64,000 nucleotides of DNA from Metopolophium dirhodum (Eukaryota > Arthropoda > Insecta > Hemiptera > Aphididae), in the NCBI RefSeq assembly GCF_019925205.1, contig NC_083567.1, positions 18,662,001 through 18,726,000 on the forward strand, in the 5' to 3' direction. The first letter of the stretch is position 1. Every line of letters begins with the position of its first letter. Of this stretch, positions 12,851 through 26,600 are shown piece after piece. Under the pieces are notes generated by a model that worked only from the letters and a program-made list of their open reading frames with translations, did no database searches and was not told the origin of the DNA. Position numbers and translations under genes: made by a program.

Positions 12851-15800
12851 ACACCCTTCGGCGAGCGACCACTCTTTGGTATCGAGTCTTTGGGCCTGAT
12901 ATATAACCGAAGACTACAAATCCCACCTCTGCTGGCAGCTAGACAAACATATCCCCAGCTTAATTTATTAATATTATTAGCAAATATTGACACTTCACAC
13001 AAAGCCAATGGCCCTTAGATCCGATACTTCAATGTACGTTCAATAAAAATAAATAAACACATCGGCTGGCCTATAATAATGAATTTACGTCGTTATGATA
13101 ATATTAACAAATAAAAATATGTAGTTCAGGCTAGGTACTCGTGAAATTTAAATTTTCCACAACGAATAATAATATTTCCGTAATATCGTTTTATTATTAA
13201 GACTAATCGAAATCTAATATTATTATGGTATGTGTTATAGTTATACGTAAGTCACTCATTATTTCGTAAGCTACAGTTAACGAATTTAAAAACATTATTT
13301 TTACATAATTTGAAATTACGGAAAACATTTTAAAAAAAATTTTTTTTTAATTTTTTACTCTTTTGAATCACAGCATACATTTATAATTTGATATTTTGAT
13401 AAATGCAATGAATACAAATCAAATAACGAGCGATTAATTAAAAGTATTTAAAATTTAGTTGAGGATGCTACTCTCGAGAGTGGACCAATATTTTTCACAG
13501 TGATTCTCTCCACTCAGTTCGTCTAAACTATTTAGCCACTTATAACTAAAATAGTAACTACTGGGTTAAATTTCTTATACATCATAATCCTCAGAAAACG
13601 AAATGAAAAAAATCAGTGTTATTTAATGTTATATTTTAGTAACCACCTTCCATTATGTAAAAATAATAATATGTTCGAAATCGATTATAGTAATAATGAT
13701 ATAGTGTCTTATAGTTGTATTCTAGTTACTAGAAATATACACAGAACAAAAAAATATAGAGGAATATTAATAGTAATTGCCGAGGTAAAACCCCGTATTG
13801 TGTTATGTCAAACAATACCTATTCACCCTTTACAACTACCTAGCAGGAGCCAATGCGTAGTTGTCGTGAATTCCGTGTCGAAAGCGTAAACAAATTGTAG
13901 TCAGGTGTTGTGTTCTTCGTTTAACTTATCGCGTTATTATTTAAACAACTGTGGAAAACGTCCCCGAAAAGCGTGTGGTCTGCTTAGTCAATTTCTTTCC
14001 TTACGTCTAAAAATACGTCAGAAACACGAGGGATATTGTACCTACCTACCTATTTACAACCATGCGATTTTCGTATTTTGGCCTTTCCGGCGAACGGCGA
14101 ACTTCGTTGTCAGCACGAAAATACGTTGAAAAAAAAAAACGAGGAATTTTTCTTACCGAATTTACAAACCTATACATAAGGTACGGATGCACAAAGTAAA
14201 GTAAAACATACATAATATAATATGTTATGTTTAAAACTTTACCACGAGTAGTCGGTTTTTACACTTCGAAGTTTTCTCTCGTCGCAATGTTATTCTCATA
14301 TTATTTTGTACAATAGTCTGAAATATTACTACCTATAGTTTAAAAACCAGAACACACAATTTAAAGGATAATAAAAAAATTCTATGCATGCGTTTATAAT
14401 AATAATACCCATATGGCCATATTATATTAGTATGCCTATTTTATTATCGTCCTGCGTTTTGTCTAGTATTTTTTTTCTCTAGTCGCTTCACAATAAAATA
14501 TTATATTTTATACATAATAATAGTGCGCATGTGTAATAAACATATTATTATTATATTATTTTCTCATTTGAAAAGATGAAGTCATAAAAATTCAGTTTTA
14601 ATATATTATTTAAAATTGTTTTTGTTGTTGTCGGACTTACAATTCATGTTCAAAGTCGGGATGGCACATTATATTATATCATCACTTGATTGTTGTGCTG
14701 TTTTTTCCTGTACTGCAAATGAGTCATATTACAATATAATGATCGATACAGATTTTTCCGGAAAACACTATTATAGGGTTTGATTACATTATGTAAGCAA
14801 AATTGTATACGTATTGCCCTGATATCCCACTGCTTATTTTACGGAATCCGTTGTAGTCGGATTAACCAGTATTTTGCAATAAATTACCAGTGTCCCACGC
14901 GGTACTTCCATACTACTTTATCCAGTTGGTAATTTATTTTTATTATGTCTGAGACCAGAGGCGATACGTTCATTAGGAAAACGATTTTAGTGACAGCGAC
15001 TTTATTATGGCATGCAGTCGATTGATAATGTTACTTTTCGATATAACAAGATTAATATTTAAACAAGAAGATCGAATGAAAGGCAATACTTTCTCCCAAC
15101 TAGAAAATGTAAGAATTATTGACTCGCTTTCGCACAGTCAAAACATAGATTTAACCACCGTAAACTGATAGTCTTGTCTATGAATAATACAACTATTGGT
15201 AAGCTTATAAAAAATTGACTTTTCACGTTTAGCTCCTGCAGCGTTTTTAAAAAAAAAAAAAAATATTAAGGCTGTTAACAATGATTATATTATTATCAAG
15301 TCAGCATCATAAATTTGCCAGTAAATGAAAGTAAAACAAAAATCAATAAATTAAAAAACAAAATCGTACCTACGTAGTGTAAATGAAAAAATAAAAACGA
15401 TTTTAGATTATTGTGCCAATTCGTAGTTGATTTTTTTTATGACCCAGAGTTCAACTGTTTGTGATTTATGTAGGTAGGTTTATGACTCTATGGTAGCCCA
15501 CATAGTTGGAGTTATTAATTAAATAAACCAGACCATGAACATTAATATAAAAATGCATACGCTAACAGTGTAAATATAAAATTATTTTCAATGATTGTAT
15601 AGTATCGCACAATCTCACTTTTACAGGATATCCATTATGTATATAATAAAATATTATATAGCATATACCCAAACCCATCGGCTTACACGGAGTTTCTTTT
15701 TCTGAAATGCCTTATATTATATGGATTTTAATGCAAGAGGATTCCGGTTTATTCTTAAATTTTTCGAATCGAAATTCCGATGACATGGAACATACATCTT

Positions 15801-18800
15801 TTTTCTCATTTCAGTATCAGCTGCTGGTTACCTACCTGACTAGGATTCGGCCGATTAACTTTATAATAAAAATCAATCGAAATACTTAACAGCTAGATAA
15901 AAAATTATTAAACCCAAAATTAATATCGCCAAAAATACAATTTAACATTGGTTTTCGAGGCTTATCGCACCGAACGTGTGACAACAAGGCCAGACATAAT
16001 ATTACTATTATTATATACTTTGTGTTGTAAAGCATTTTAATTATAAACGATTTACGCGCCGCCACTGCAAAGTGCCCGTTCGGGGAGGGGGGGATACATC
16101 TGACCTAGTGGTAAACAAACGCCGGTGTGCATTAACCAAAACGTGACAATAATAAAATCATAATAAATTAAGAGCATTGCAATAAATAAAACGTACAAAA
16201 TAATAGAAGTATCTGCCCTTTTCTAACCAGCTAGTGAAGTTTTCCAATAGTCGCAGCTGAAGTTTTTCTTTTTCAACTTGTATGTTGGATTTCATGTGTA
16301 GCGCGTTGTACTTGACATTTGTACGACGATGATTTTGGATTGTTTGGAGTAGTCCATATTATTATTATTAGTCCATATTACTCGTCGGAACTCGGAATCA
16401 CTACCAATCATGGATAAAGCCTACCCCCACACTGTTTTTCGCATTGTGTTTTACAAAAAAAAAAGCCATGTTTCACCTAATTTAACCATTATATTATATG
16501 TAATCAATGTTACACACTTAACTTAAGTTAGAAGTTACGGTAATAAAATTACTATTTAAGTAGTTTGATGGTAATTTAATTACATTTTACTGTATGTAGG
16601 TAAGTAATTTATACGTATTTCAAGTTATTTTTTCGTAGTAAAATATACTAAAATTACTAAATTACTCGTTATACCTACTTTACTTTCATTATTACATTTT
16701 AAGAACCAATTGATAATATTATTTGTAAATAGTATAATATCATATAGTAAGATTATCAGACAGTAACATTTATGTAATCGCAATTTGACAAAAAAAGTTT
16801 ATTTTAAATTAGTAATTTGAAAAATACATTGTTATTTAAAATTAATTTAAAAAATAAAAATTAATATGAATTAAACAATTATTGTTTTATTTGTTTCTTA
16901 AATAAACATTTTCATAATTTCATATTGTTGATTGTCATTATCCCGATAATGTATTGACAGCATAACATTATAAAGCTCTAGTAATATTTTTGAAAATAAA
17001 GAGTAACTTTAATTGTAATGAAGTTACTATTTCAAATAAAAAGTAATGTGACTTGACCAGATAAAAAAAATATAGGTATAATATAAATTACAGTTTATGT
17101 AATTAATATTTTTTTAAATAAAAGTATATTATAATATGTTGGTAGAATAATAATTTATTATTATACTATTTCGTTTTTAGAATTTTGATGGTAAATCACA
17201 ATTATTGTGTTCCTATACCAATATTTTGTAATTTCGTCCGTAGTTTAAATTTACCGCAATTCATGGATTACGGTTCCGCTGGTTAACTTCAAATATTTCA
17301 AATAAAATACTATCAAACATTTACTATTTGATATATTTAGCACAATCGAATGAAACATAATATTATAAATATTTGGTTTAGAAACTACAACATTTATGTA
17401 ATCAACGCTATAGTAATTGGATTTTGATTTTGATGTTAAAAGTCATATGCGGGTAGGTAGGTACCGATATCGAAAATTCTGTTAACGACATACGCGATTG
17501 TTCTTCATAACCATCGGGATATACGGTTAATAATTAATAATAATGTTCACGTTTATAAATTTATAATACGATCAAGAATATTGTTCGAACGCCAAATATG
17601 TTTAATATAACATCAAAGACATATCATTGTGTAGAACATATTATTATTATTATCAGTACCATAATAATAAATTAGGCAATCAATTAATTGAATTCTATAT
17701 TAACGTACAAATTATTATTTATTTCAATGAATTATTGAAATCAAAAATGTTTTAATTATACTTTAATTACAAATTAAAGTAAAATAGGCAATTCATTATG
17801 GATTGTGAAGTGATAGCTATAACTATTAAACGTTGTATTAATATGTTTAAATACAGATAACACGCAATTACGTAATTTAAATACAATATTATGATTACTT
17901 TATATTAAATCCCATTCAATTTGTTCATAATATCAACTAATCGTTAATAAATCAAAATATTAATACAGTAGATTAATATTATAAGTGAGAGATATAAATT
18001 ACACTTTACGCCCACGTTCGTTACATTGATTAAAAAATACTAATAAATTATCATATTATAACCTCTTCGATTCTAAGTTATCACCTAAGAATATGATTTG
18101 GGTGTAAAAATGAATAATGAATAATTAATATTGTTCTAAACAGTCTCGTGTATTTCCATAGAAACAAATTTTAATTTATTACTTTATATTAGGGACTATT
18201 ATGAAACTACGTTAGGGAGAATCATATAACCAGAATGATTTTTTAAGCATGCTGACACCATTTTTCGTTTTAATAGTACATTTATTGAAATTCTGATTCT
18301 TAGAATTTTTAACTATACCTAAGGACCATATTTTAACGTTTCTGATATTTTTTGTTCTACTTATATACAAACTTTTATTTTTCAAAGAAAAACCCCTTTT
18401 TACTGTGAATTATTTAGCGGATGATTTTCTTAAAAATGTTGATGTGTCAAAATCAAAATTCTAATTAGTAGTTTTTGAGGTATTCAAATGTTTATTTTAA
18501 TGAATAAGGATAATAATCCTTAAAAATGGTTTTATAAAAATATAAACTATATATTATGTAAAATTATGTTTAGTACCTATTTATTATACTTGGATCATTT
18601 TCACAAGATATTGATAGATCAATAGTAATTACTAACTTTTTCAAATCGTCTAAGCATCCGTACCTAATTAACCCATTACCATACACATATTATTATCCTA
18701 CAAAGTTATACAACTCAAAAACTACTCGCTTTAATAAAATTTTGATTTAAATACACTAAAATGTTCAAAAAAAATATCTGACATTCACCAGCGTATTTCT

Positions 18801-20252
18801 TACCACCAACACTGTTCTCAATGTGTATAGTTTATCTGATATTTCGTATAGGTACTATTAATATATTTTTCACGTACACAATACAATTTTTTTTTAGCAT
18901 AAAACTGTTTAGGAACTGTTTTTCTCGTACTTAACTGATAAAAGTCATCATCTGTTACTTAGAAAGTTAAAATATATTGTTATTTTTTTTCTTAATAATA
19001 TACATTGTTACGAATACAATAATGTTTACCTCTAGAACAGCCCCAATGTATTTCCTGCGTTTCTACATCATTTGTTAACCTTTGGAACAGGAAATCCTTT
19101 TAGTACAACTGACTTTCGTTGATATAAACTTTTTATCCGTTTATTCTTGGATTTTTTTACTATATTTTTATGTTATCTTGGACTTTTGTCTCAAACGACA
19201 TACAATGTTGATAATTTTGATTTTACTCTTGGTATCGTTCGTTTTGATATTTGTTCGATATTACAATATAATATATTATTAGATTATATTTTAGTAGATA
19301 GGTCTAATTGGATCTTCTTCTATAGCTGTAGTTAAATCGTCTAAATTTATGATATTTCAAAACATGTACTGTATTGAAATAAATTCTATGTAGTTAACGT
19401 TAAGCTTACAATCAAACAGTGATTTGTTTTGTAAAATCTGTATAGACATTTCAATCTTTTCAGATTTAAAATATGCGTTACCTATTTACTTACGAATATG
19501 AACCGACGAACGGATCTACGTAGGTTAACCATACTAAAAAATTATACTTCAAACAAGATCCAAAATCGGGTAAATATAGATATACTCAGCAACGCAAATC
19601 TAAATAAATGCAATGTTTTTTATTATTATTATTGTTATTGCATTTTGTTCTTGTCGACAAGGCTGGAGAAATGTGAAAATAATTATTTGTCATTTCAAGA
19701 TATATTTACATATTTATTATTTAAATTTCGAATTCGGCGTCATAATGAAACGCGATTCAGACAAACAATAGCACGTCAAGACATCGCAATCATCATTGAG
19801 GACGAGAATTGTACACACTTTTCTAACCCATTTTTCTTATCAGTAATTAAAACCATCTACCGACATGCAATACCTGTCAAACTGTCATCTCTATAAAACA
19901 TATTTTCGAAGAATTCCCAAAATGTATCTATAGTAAATAATAGTAAAGTATCTATTGTAATAAGGTACTATTTGTTTTGTTCAAGTATATTGTTGTGTAC
20001 TTGTGTACAATTATTGTAGGACAATGACGTTATCCGTTAAAACCCTAAAATGTATAAACATAAAAATAGAAAATTATACCCAATAGATATATAGGTAGTC
20101 GTATATTAAACTGCACATATTATAACATACATAAAAAAATACAGTTCCATTCATTACCTCTTGGTTCAGATGACAGATTATTTTTTTAACCAATACTTAT
20201 AGGTAGTATAAATAGTATAATGTGTATAAACTGCAGTTATAATAGTGATGAA
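12851..20252. other. Long gene-poor stretch with scattered repeat remnants
   Basis: I find no supported gene. The 132-codon open frame at 19498-19896 (plus) has no recognisable domain and a low-complexity Tyr/Cys run, so I do not call it. About 16480-17060 contains many related GTAAT/ATTAC strings in both orientations. About 18450-18760 contains two partly inverted copies of an AGTAGTTTTTGAG motif. Both look like decayed DNA-transposon ends, but I cannot fix their borders. Confidence 0.45.
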
Positions 20253-21096
20253 TAGGGCAGAGGAATTGTAGCATTTGCATATTTTTTTTGCACAGTCACA
20301 AAAATAGCAGAGTACGAAACAAATGCGTTTCACGCTACCACAAAGCTAGTTTTGAAATTTTATTGTGCATATAAATGTATATTTTGCATTTTTTTGGTTT
20401 TTAGGGCATATTTTGCTTTTATTTGGTTTTTAGGGCAAATTTTTTCCATTTTATACTTTTAGATGCATATTTTAAATAATTAATAGGTTAACCAATATTT
20501 TTTCTTCGACGTTTTTATTTATTTATTTATACATCCAGAATAACGTTTATATTATCGAATATAATATGATACCTGAAAACTTGAGCCTTGACGATTTAGC
20601 ATACTTTAAATATGCTCCTATAAATTCCGTTGATGTGGAACGTTCTTTTTCGATGTTTAAAGTCCTGTTATCCGACAATAGGAAAAGTTTTACGTTTGAC
20701 AATTTGAAAAAACACCTTATTGTCCAATGCAACTTCCAAGATAAAAATTTGTGTCAATTTTAAATATTTGAAACTAAAATATTTTGTCAATTGTTTTTTT
20801 AGTAGTCAAAGAAGTTGAAAGTTGAAATTTGAAAATTTTGAAGAAGTATCGGTTAAGAAAACCCATAAAATAAACCCAAATAATTAAAATAATTAATTGT
20901 AAGTTGTTAAATAAAGTTGTAAATAACATTTTTTCATCAAAATAATAAGTACCAACAGAAAAAATCTTATTTTTTATTCAAAAATATCCACTTTAAAATG
21001 CATATTTTTTATACTTAAGTGCATACTTTTAATGCATATTTTGTATATTTAAATGCATATTTGGTGACTTTTTAGAGCTACAAGTCCTCTGCCCTA
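20253..21096 (+). mobile_element. hAT-family DNA transposon, internally deleted
   Basis: The element is 844 bp. Its ends are inverted repeats (TAGGGCAGAGG on the left, CCTCTGCCCTA on the right; similarity extends inward to a TTGTAGC motif). It is flanked by a perfect 8-bp direct repeat, GTGATGAA, at 20245-20252 and 21097-21104, which is the hAT target-site duplication length. Both sub-terminal regions carry several copies of TGCATATTTT, a likely transposase-binding repeat. Inside lies a short remnant of the transposase C-terminus (20566-20763). The element is too small to encode a full transposase and is presumably a non-autonomous deletion derivative. Confidence 0.88.
20566..20763 (+). pseudogene. 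hAT transposase C-terminal fragment
   Basis: This 65-codon open frame contains YAPINSVDVERSFSMFK followed by LLSDNR and a Leu-rich segment. That arrangement is typical of the C-terminal dimerisation region of hAT transposases, where the (D/A)xERxFS motif is conserved. Only the last part of the protein is present, and the DDE catalytic portion and zinc finger are missing. It lies inside an 844-bp element with 8-bp target duplications, so it is a leftover of an autonomous ancestor. A short coding role cannot be excluded but is unlikely. Confidence 0.75.
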
Positions 21097-22607
21097 GTGA
21101 TGAATAATGAACACGAATAATACAACTGGAAAACTAGGTCTGCTGTATAGTAGGTGCCGATTTTATACACTCAATACCTTTTCATTGTATACGAAAAACG
21201 ATTAGAAGGCAACATGGTCTGTAGTCTATGGTCTGTCAGCCTATATTTCTAAGGATGTTTTCTTAAATATTTATATTGATGTTAATAATACGGTAGGTTG
21301 AACAAAATATTGTTGTCAAATAAATCTTATATATTAAAACATTATTAATACATTTAATAACTAGTTGTTACTAACTTAAATTTTGCAATATCGACATTCC
21401 AAAGAACGGTGTGAATAAGCCCGTGTTATTAACTATTAACAGCTTAAACTTAAAGATTAATATTTTTGAAAATTGAATAGGGTAGGTATAGTAAATAATA
21501 ATAGCAGTAGGTAATGAAAAGTTTCAAGTTCTTGTGTATAATATTTTTTTAAACTATATTTACAACAAAATAACATGAGTCATTATTTTTCGGTTAAATA
21601 GATAATTTTGGCGAAGATTTAAACTCAAAATATCCATCGAAAAAAATGTCACATTGGTATTTTTGAGATCTTAGCTATTTAATTTTAACATTTTTACATT
21701 TTTAACTATAAATTATATCAATTTGTACATTTTCGTAATTTTGATGAATTTAATAAACAATTTGAACATAAAAAATGTGTGGATTTTAATATTTTTAAAA
21801 TTTTAAACAACTACTTATTTGGGATCTTGTATTAAATGTTCAAGGTCTGTTTACCAAGTTCTAAACATATTTACATCAACACGTCTTCAAAAAATCTAAA
21901 ATTTAACTTTTGGAAAATTAAACAAGTTCAAATCTTTTATTTATGCTCTCTTCTATTATATATTACCTAAAATATTGATGAGTACGATTAATATGGCAAG
22001 TTTATAAACAACTTTAAGACCAGATCTTCCGACAAAATTGCTAAAAACTATAAGTCTATAAACGATAAAGATAATTGTTAAATGATAATATAATAGGTAC
22101 TTGGTTTCGTTATATTTTTTTTAAATTTATTATTTATTTAACAAACACATTAAATGCCCAAACTTTTGTTTTGATGAAACTGCCAATTATTAATATTTTT
22201 TTTTATATATACATTCATAATCGGTATGATAAGTAGTTATAGAAAATCTATGTTTTTTAAATCTATGTTTGGTGGGCAAAACAAACTATATTTTAAAAAT
22301 TATATAACAATATAGGTATACTATATTTTGTACATTAAATGAAAATAATATTATGGATCATACTTACACCGATGGCTAAATACACTGGTATAATATATAC
22401 GGTGGTCAATGAATAAATATTATTAACTACTTTACAATTGGGTAAACAAAAAATGCCAATGAATAATTTTATTTTACTCATTAACATTTAATTCGACCAG
22501 TTTGTTGGACAATAGATACGGTATTAAGTTATAGTGTTCTGCAAAGCCGTCCAATATCGCTCCAGGCGTTTCAATCTATCTGTTTATGACTGGTAACGTC
22601 TTGTCCT
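21097..22607. other. AT-rich non-coding stretch
   Basis: No gene, RNA or complete mobile element recognised. The text is AT-rich with frequent stops. Its right edge adjoins a retrotransposon coding remnant that starts at about 22608, and part of 22540-22607 may belong to the same element in another frame. Confidence 0.5.
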
Positions 22608-22781
22608 TGGTATTTCGCAAACAATAATCTTCACAAAGACCTAAGAATTCCTACCCTTAATCAACTAGCAAAATTATATTACTTTAAACTTCATACTAAC
22701 ATAAGCTCTCACGCAGTAACCCATCGCCAACAACTGAACATAGTTCAAACAACTATCCTCCAACGCACTTCTTCCCAGTAA
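22608..22781 (+). pseudogene. Non-LTR retrotransposon ORF2 C-terminal remnant
   Basis: An open reading segment of 57 codons plus stop begins WYFANNNLHKDLRIPTL and continues with an LAKLYYFKLHTNISSH block. Insect Jockey-like non-LTR retrotransposons end their reverse-transcriptase ORF with this kind of sequence (aromatic start, LHxDLxIP, then (A)KxYxxKxHxxIxxH). The upstream frame is not open, so only the 3' tail of the ORF survives, consistent with a 5'-truncated, old insertion. No poly(A) tail or target duplication was identified. Confidence 0.65.
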
Positions 22782-24734
22782 TGTACGTGGAAGACTCAAA
22801 ATTCACTGATTTTACATTTTTTAAATGACGTGTAAGTGATACGGAATTTTTTGTATTACTTTTTTACATATTATTTATGTTTTTGGGCGTGGGCAACAAC
22901 TTGCGCAACGCGTCTACAAACTATGACGGTTATTATTGGATTTCGAGAGAAATTATGTAATAATACTGACATATCATAGTTGAGCACATTTATTTATTAA
23001 TTACTACAACGACTGCGGGAAATCTTCGAGATTAAAATATAATATCCTGTTTCCTGGTTTTTAACCTGATTCGTTACAACGAGAGAATTTCTCCAACGAC
23101 TTGATGAGTAATCTTTTCCTAACCGTTGAACCCTATTTTATTACATTTGGCAGTGATTCGGCACACGCGTTATTTTATTTTTCGGTAAGGCTCATTATTG
23201 CTGCAGTTTGATAAAAGTAATATTATGCTTTGCTATATTTATCGATTGGGCTTTCGATGGTGCTTCGTGCTTTTTTTTTTTATTACAGAATCAGATTTGA
23301 GTTGGACGTTAAGTTATAATATTTGACACCCAAAATGTCGTCGCCATGTAGCCGCAAAATGACAATATCGCCACTATAGAGAGGTATACCTGCAGGACGA
23401 GCCGCAGACACTATTGGCGACCGAAATTCCGAGTAATATAAAAAAAATGTATACTTAAAACATACCACGTCCGTGTATAGTTTACTCGCCGAGAAATATT
23501 GACTCGACGAAAGGTTTATTTTATGCTATCCATAAAGTAGAAACAACTCTCAAATCGGATTCTGACACTGCATGCAGCCGTGTTGGCTGTGCAAAATGCA
23601 CATATTTTATTAATATAGGATTACTTTAATGGATTTCTGTTCATCTAATTTTCCGTTGAAAATGCTAACTAATGCATGTCCTCTTTTTCTTTGTCGAGAA
23701 ATTATCGTTCCCCCGTAATTGACATCTTATCTTTTAACATTAAAAAGCGCAGCCTTATTCGAATTATGCACGCATTATATATCAACGACGACGAGCACTT
23801 AAAATGTAAACATGAACTTCTATAGTTTGAAACGCAAAAAGCTTTTTGGAAACCTAATTGTTGACATTAACTTACAAAATTAATATTCCATATTATTAGT
23901 GGGTATACAGCTAGTTATTATCGAATTAAAATTGTTATAATACACGTGCTGCAATCGTAGCGGCGCAATAACTATTTAAACGAACGTGCTCGTGACGATG
24001 TCCTCTTTCGGGCCGATTCGCCCCAACAACCTTAGGAAACTCATTTTTAGGTTTGCGTTACTTTCATAATAATATGATCGATACGACCACGGGCGTAGTT
24101 TTCTACGATACAGCGAAAATAAAAATAATATTCGTGTGTCGATCCCAATCGATATTGTCAAAATGTATATTATGTTACTGCTTCGGGGGATATACGTTGT
24201 TTGTTTCGTTTGTACATAGTATAGTACGTTTTGTAGTATTATATTATTGAACACTGTCCACACAAACGGAAAAGACATGGATAGGTGTCGGTGAAAACCA
24301 ACGATAGAAACCGCAGTTTCGTTAGGCTTGTACACGTCTGCAGTACCAATCTATATATATATACTGAGTATAATTTTTTCCTCGAACCGATCAGATTTTA
24401 GATATATACGTCGTATAAACCTAGGTAGGTGATTTGAGGGGGTTTTCGTATTCACCTGCGATATGATGTACTGGAGTTACTCAATGCGGCTCAAAACAGT
24501 CGTCAGCGTCATCGAAAAATTCGATTACTGCCTTGTAAAAAAATCTTGAAAGGTATTTCGAAACTATTCGTAATATTCTCAAAGACAGAGGAACATAAAG
24601 TGCGTTCGATTTTCACATTACAAAAATCGGTTGTTATATAACTATTTTAACATGTATATATATAATAACTAGATACAATTTTAAAACACACTTTTAGTGT
24701 TGGTATATACGCTTTTACAGCATACATTTTTACG
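22782..24734. other. Non-coding stretch, moderately less AT-rich
   Basis: No supported gene. Open frames of up to 119 codons (23976-24335, minus) do not resemble a known protein and sit in a locally GC-richer region where stops are rarer. A short (TA)n run occurs near 24351-24362. Confidence 0.45.
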
Positions 24735-24893
24735 TCCGTGAAGTTGGCACCCCCACTTTGAGATATCGACTTCAAACCTGCGCCATCATTTTGCAATTGA
24801 TTTGCAACAATTTGCAACACCAATTTTGAAATTTGCAACTTTCCCCATCTACCGAAAAATCCGATTTCCCGATGGGGGTGCCAACTTCACGGA
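24735..24893. repeat. Left terminal repeat with internal inverted partner
   Basis: This 159-bp block begins with TCCGTGAAGTTGGCACCCCC and ends with the exact reverse complement of those 20 bases, so it is itself bounded by inverted repeats. A further partial copy in the forward orientation (CACCCCCACTTTGAG) starts immediately after, at about 24895. The layout suggests either a short MITE of the same family inserted at the end of the larger element, or duplication of its terminus. Confidence 0.7.
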
Positions 24894-25543
24894 GCACCCC
24901 CACTTTGAGCTATTAACTTCAAATCAGTGCCAATATTTTGCAACTGATTTGCAACAATTTGCAACAACAAATTTTTTTATGATTTATCGATTTTTTATGT
25001 AAAAACTGATTTTTATAAAAAAAATTTTATTGATTTATCTAACAGAATTTTTAATAACATTTTTATTTAACATTTTTTATTTGTTTTAGATTCTGAGCAG
25101 AGCGATTATGTGTGTTTTATTTTTTTGTTATTTGTGTACACGATAAGTTGTTGAAATAATGCTTTGATTTTTAATATCAGTATCTTGTTGGATGGCAAAG
25201 TGAATCTAGTTGGTGTATTCGAGAGGTCAAAATTTAAAATTTCACGCAAATCGGTTTTCGACAAAATCGATTTTTGTTTTTGGTGTAATTTTAAAACAAA
25301 TGACCGTAGAAAAATGAAATTTTCACTGGTTGTTTATATTAGCATTTTGTATACACGATAAAATTTTCAAAATATTTTGATTTGTTTTGAACTGTTAATA
25401 GACATTTTCAGTTTCCAATTTTTAGTTATTTTTTACTATGAATGTTAATAACATTTTCTTTAAAAAGCTTGAAATTTTTTACAAGGCTCCTGATATATTT
25501 TTACAATAACATATGAAAAATATTGAAATTACTGTCATCATTT

Positions 25544-26003
25544 ATTGATGCAAAAATTAGAAAATGTTAATATAGCTTCAAAACAAGCTCAAGACGATGC
25601 TGACGTACTTATTATAGAAACAGCAATCGAAGAAGCATACACTAGGAAAACTATTATTGTTGGAGAGGACGTAGATCTCTTAGTTATAGCACGCACTCCG
25701 TCCCAAAAACAAATTTTTTTTTTAAAACCCGGTAAAGGAAAAACGTTGACACAAAAATATACTCATCTACTAATAGCATGGATCACTACAATTTTGGTAG
25801 AGAATATATTTTATTTTTGCACGCAAATTTGTTTTTGGGACGGAGTGCGTGCTATTAGTATAACTAAGAGATCTACGTCCTCTCCAACAATAATAGTTTT
25901 CCTAGTGTATGCTTCTTCGATTGCTGTTTCTATAATAAGTACGTCAGCATCGTCTTGAGCTTGTTTTTAAGCTATATTAACATTTTCTAATTTTTGCATC
26001 AAT
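25544..26003. repeat. Long near-perfect inverted repeat (hairpin)
   Basis: The left arm is 25544-25716 and the right arm 25825-26003, with a 108-bp spacer. By eye the arms differ by a single base and by one 6-bp indel (ACTAAT present only in the right arm). A transcript through this region would fold into a double-stranded stem of about 175 bp. The arms derive from a transposon gene fragment. Reverse-complemented, the right arm keeps the two codons missing in the left arm, so the right arm preserves the older version of the sequence. Confidence 0.92.
25545..25760 (+). pseudogene. Transposon-associated acidic-motif protein fragment
   Basis: The translated segment contains QDDADVLIIETAIEEA, then VGEDVDLLVIARTP and FFLKPGKGK. 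Fragments with DAD...GEDVDLL...FLKPGK spacing recur in arthropod repeat-associated proteins. The clustered acidic residues resemble a PIN/FEN-type nuclease metal site, but that link is my inference. Only about 70 residues are present, two codons are deleted relative to the inverted copy at 25825-26003, and the frame ends without a natural C-terminus. It is a broken piece of a mobile-element gene. Confidence 0.5.
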
Positions 26004-26289
26004 GTAGAAATAAATCTGTTTTTATTCGATCGATTTGAAAGAAACTTTTCTTGACTTATAGGCACTTTCATTGTTTCATTAAAAAAAACTTCAAAAGACC
26101 CACTAAATGCCTCAGATCTGGCATCCAGACAACAGTAATATGTACAATGTACCTACATATACATCTTGCATAAAACGAATGCATTCTTATTACCGTTATT
26201 ATAATATTATATTATACTATTGTAATTTTGTATGGTAAACATTAAAATTTGTATACCGCAAGTGTGGTTGGATACATATATGTACAACT

Positions 26290-26600
26290 ATTTTGTAGAG
26301 AATCTTGTCCTCTACAATTTTTGTTCGAAACTTTTTATCGTACAAACAGTATAAAGCGAGATATTAACGCAAAGGCTACTTGTTTTTAGCGAAAAAATCA
26401 TATTTCATTAAAAGTGTACACATTGTTGGCCTTATAACGGAAAAACTATCAACTTGACGTGAAAATGTCAAGAGACCATTTTTGTAGATTATTACCTCTT
26501 CTACAATTTGTATTCAAAACTTTTTTTTGTATGACCAATAAAAAACGAGATATTAAAAAAAAGGCCAATTTTATGACCTTTGACCTCGAATAACCTTTAA
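26290..26600. repeat. Two diverged copies of a ~200-bp repeat unit
   Basis: The string TGTAGA...CTCTACAATTT...TTCGAAACTTTTT...GCGAGATATTAA near 26293-26365 recurs in diverged form near 26482-26554 (TGTAGA...CTTCTACAATTTG...AAAACTTTTTTTT...CGAGATATTAA). The divergence suggests an old duplication inside the larger repeat segment. No coding potential is seen. Confidence 0.5.

Noticed and set aside
19498..19896. 132-codon plus-strand open frame
   Set aside because: No recognisable domain, a low-complexity Tyr/Cys run, and composition like AT-rich non-coding DNA.
25761..25958. Continuation of the plus-strand frame through the hairpin
   Set aside because: The last part is the reverse complement of the first arm, so this reading is an antisense artefact of the inverted repeat.
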